Positions 21,107-22,589 of a stretch of 22,589 nt of DNA are shown piece after piece; the first letter of the stretch is position 1, and each line of letters begins with the position of its first letter. The position numbers and the translations under genes were made by a program. The notes under the pieces are model-generated. The model saw nothing but the letters and a program-made list of their open reading frames with translations, was not told the origin of the DNA and did not search any database. The stretch is from Thioalkalivibrio sp. (GTDB taxonomy: Bacteria; Pseudomonadota; Gammaproteobacteria; SpSt-1174), in assembly GCA_011046015.1 (NCBI GenBank), contig DSBO01000023.1, forward strand, positions 1 to 22,589, given 5' to 3'.

Positions 21107-22242
21107 GTGTCTACGTGCACATCCCCTGGTGTGTGCGCAAGTGCCCCTACTGCGACTTCAATTCGCATGCCATCCGCGAGGACCTGCCCGAACGCCGCTA
21201 CGTGGACGCGGTGCTCGCCGACCTGGAGGCCGAGCTGCCGGGGGTATGGGGGCGACGCATCGAGAGCGTGTTCATTGGCGGCGGCACGCCCAGCCTGTTC
21301 TCGCCCGAGATGCTGGACCGGCTGCTGAGCGGCATCGCCCAGCGCCTGCCCCTGCGCCCGGACACCGAGATCACCCTGGAGGCCAACCCGGGCACCTTCG
21401 AGCAGGGCAAGTTCGCCGAGTTTCGCGCGCTGGGGATCAACCGCCTGTCGATCGGTATCCAGAGCTTCGACGACACGATGCTCGAACGCATCGGCCGCAT
21501 CCACAACGGCTTCGAGTCGCGACGCGCGGTGGAGATCGCGCAGGCCGCGGGCTTCGACAACCTCAATCTGGACCTGATGTTCGGCCTGCCGGGACAGACC
21601 CGGGCACAGGCGCTGGCCGACGTGCGCCAGGCCGTGCAGGCCGGACCCGCCCATATCTCCTACTACCAGCTCACGCTGGAACCGAACACGCTGTTTCACG
21701 TCCAGCCGCCCGTGCTGCCGGACGACGATGCGCGCTGGGACATGCAGGAGGCCGGCCAGGAGGCACTGGCCGCTGGTGGCTATACTCAGTACGAGGTCTC
21801 GGCCTACGCCCGGCCCGGCCGGCGTTGCCGCCACAACCTCAACTACTGGGAGTTCGGCGACTACCTCGGCATCGGCGCCGGCGCCCACGGCAAGCACAGC
21901 GATGCCGCCACGGGAGCGATCATGCGCTACCGCAAGCAGAAGCAGCCGGCCGCCTACATGGAGACCGCCGCCGGCGGCGGCGCAGCGCTGGCGCGCGAGA
22001 CGCTCGCGCCGGCCCACCTGCCCTTCGAGTTCATGCTCAATGCCCTGCGCCTGACCGAAGGCTTCGAGGCGCGGCTGTTCGCCGAGCGCGCCGGCCTGGC
22101 GCCCGAGACCATCGCACCACAGATCGACCGGGCCGTCGCACGCGAGCTGCTCACCCGCGATGGCGAGAGCCTGCGCCCGACCGAGCTCGGGCGGCGCTTC
22201 CTCAACGACCTGATCGAGACCTTCCTGCCGGATGGCGATTGA
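21076..22242 (+). CDS. hemW: Radical SAM heme chaperone HemW
   Basis: HemW (formerly HemN-like, YggW) binds heme and delivers it to membrane targets; it is distinct from coproporphyrinogen dehydrogenase. The 388-residue protein has the radical SAM motif C-x3-C-x2-C at Cys19, Cys23 and Cys26 (IPWCVRKCPYCDFNSH), FIGGGTPSL, ITLEANPGTFE, NRLSIGIQSFDD, LDLMFGLPGQT, and the C-terminal CRHNLNYWEFGDYLGIGAGAH with a HemW C-terminal domain. It lacks the fourth cysteine adjacent to the cluster found in HemN. The in-frame stop at 21064-21066 makes the ATG at 21076 the only practical start, although the nearest Shine-Dalgarno sequence is unusually far. A TAGAAT at 21064-21069 could be a -10 giving a nearly leaderless message. 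Confidence 0.95.
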   Translation: MPQFTAPIPLSVYVHIPWCVRKCPYCDFNSHAIREDLPERRYVDAVLADLEAELPGVWGRRIESVFIGGGTPSLFSPEMLDRLLSGIAQRLPLRPDTEITLEANPGTFEQGKFAEFRALGINRLSIGIQSFDDTMLERIGRIHNGFESRRAVEIAQAAGFDNLNLDLMFGLPGQTRAQALADVRQAVQAGPAHISYYQLTLEPNTLFHVQPPVLPDDDARWDMQEAGQEALAAGGYTQYEVSAYARPGRRCRHNLNYWEFGDYLGIGAGAHGKHSDAATGAIMRYRKQKQPAAYMETAAGGGAALARETLAPAHLPFEFMLNALRLTEGFEARLFAERAGLAPETIAPQIDRAVARELLTRDGESLRPTELGRRFLNDLIETFLPDGD

Positions 22243-22432
22243 CGGCTTGCAGGAAGTGCGCATCGACTGCCCGTACTGCGGGGAGGCCATCGACACGGTG
22301 CTCGACCTCTCGGCCGGCGGACAGGAATACATCGAGGACTGCGCGGTGTGCTGCCGGCCCATGCGCATTCGCTACGCGCTGGATCACGACGGACGGCTGG
22401 CTGCCTGCCACGCCGACCGGGACGACGACTGA
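22232..22432 (+). CDS. CPXCG motif-containing cysteine-rich protein
   Basis: A 66-residue protein with two cysteine pairs: CPYCG at Cys13/Cys16 and C-x2-C at Cys37/Cys40 with another Cys at 41 (EDCAVCCRPM). This is the layout of the small CPXCG family, which probably binds one zinc ion; its role is not known. The C-terminus is acidic (DRDDD). The start overlaps the end of hemW by 11 bases, and its stop shares one base with the next start codon, so it is translated from the hemW message. Confidence 0.88.
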   Translation: MAIDGLQEVRIDCPYCGEAIDTVLDLSAGGQEYIEDCAVCCRPMRIRYALDHDGRLAACHADRDDD

Positions 22433-22589
22433 TGAAACACCCCTACGAACCCATCTCCTGCACGCTCTACAGCGAATACGAGCTGGCGATCCTGCGCGGG
22501 CAGTCCCTGCGCGTCTCGTGGGTGGACGGGCGGGGCGTGGCGCGGGTGGAGACGCTACAGCCCGAAAACCTGCGCACCCGCAGCCACCA
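22432..22589 (+). CDS. rof: Rof-like Rho-inhibiting antiterminator (3' end beyond the window)
   Basis: The first 52 codons of a gene cut by the right edge. The N-terminus MKHPYEPISCTLYSEYELAIL resembles Rof/YaeO (E. coli MNDTYQPINCDDYDNLELA), followed by strands LRVSWVDGRGVARVETLQPENLRTR as in its Sm-like barrel. Rof binds Rho and lowers Rho-dependent termination. The family is about 80-85 residues long, so roughly 30 residues lie outside. Its ATG shares the final A of the preceding TGA. The assignment rests on the N-terminal pattern and partial length. Confidence 0.75.
   Translation, partial: MKHPYEPISCTLYSEYELAILRGQSLRVSWVDGRGVARVETLQPENLRTRSH

Overview
The window is about 22.6 kb of GC-rich DNA that reads as the chromosome of a gammaproteobacterium, probably in or near the Chromatiales/Ectothiorhodospiraceae. 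This is inferred from the gene content (GlnE, MutY-YggX followed by tRNA-Phe, YicC divergent from RNase PH, RdgB, HemW, a Gcr-like membrane protein, DUF2333) and not from any marker search. Most of it is tightly packed housekeeping sequence. No gap without a gene exceeds 300 bases, and I see no CRISPR array, transposase, integrase, rRNA or recognisable defence system.

Left part (1-5160, almost all on the minus strand): an outward-running glnE cut by the left edge, tRNA-Phe(GAA), yggX, mutY and a secreted SRPBCC-fold protein. The last four read as one transcription unit, SRPBCC > mutY > yggX > tRNA-Phe, which ends at a strong hairpin. An AsmA-family gene lies further upstream on the same strand (7350-9404). 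In Pseudomonas, as I recall it, asmA sits directly next to mutY-yggX-tRNA-Phe. Here two plus-strand genes for envelope proteins, a lipoprotein and an outer-membrane beta-barrel, have been placed between them, with a palindromic repeat of about 87 bp at one side. This is the most accessory-looking stretch of the window.

Middle (9590-14578): an inner-membrane DUF2333 protein runs directly into a small protein of the low-molecular-weight phosphatase/arsenate reductase fold that has lost its catalytic cysteine and contains no cysteine at all. Next come molybdenum cofactor genes: moaC on the minus strand, and moaD and moaE on the plus strand. They are separated by a 674-residue polytopic membrane protein of the family labelled 'site-specific recombinase' (Gcr).

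Proteostasis block (14578-18520, minus strand): hsp20, a CbpA-type DnaJ protein and a DegQ-like periplasmic protease follow one another. An excellent sigma-32 promoter lies in front of hsp20. A cytoplasmic triple-BON-domain protein lies just upstream and ends in a textbook intrinsic terminator.

Right part (18702-22589): yicC (minus) and rph (plus) diverge from a short shared promoter region. rph is followed without a gap by rdgB, then a terminator-like hairpin, then hemW, a 66-residue CPXCG protein and the start of rof, the last three overlapping one another. The best Shine-Dalgarno sequence before hemW is placed for a 12-codon overlapping reading frame and not for hemW itself. Overall the window holds no clear new multi-gene system. 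The most interesting items are the cysteine-less pseudo-phosphatase paired with DUF2333, the inserted lipoprotein/barrel pair, the recombinase-labelled membrane protein and the hemW overlapping leader frame.
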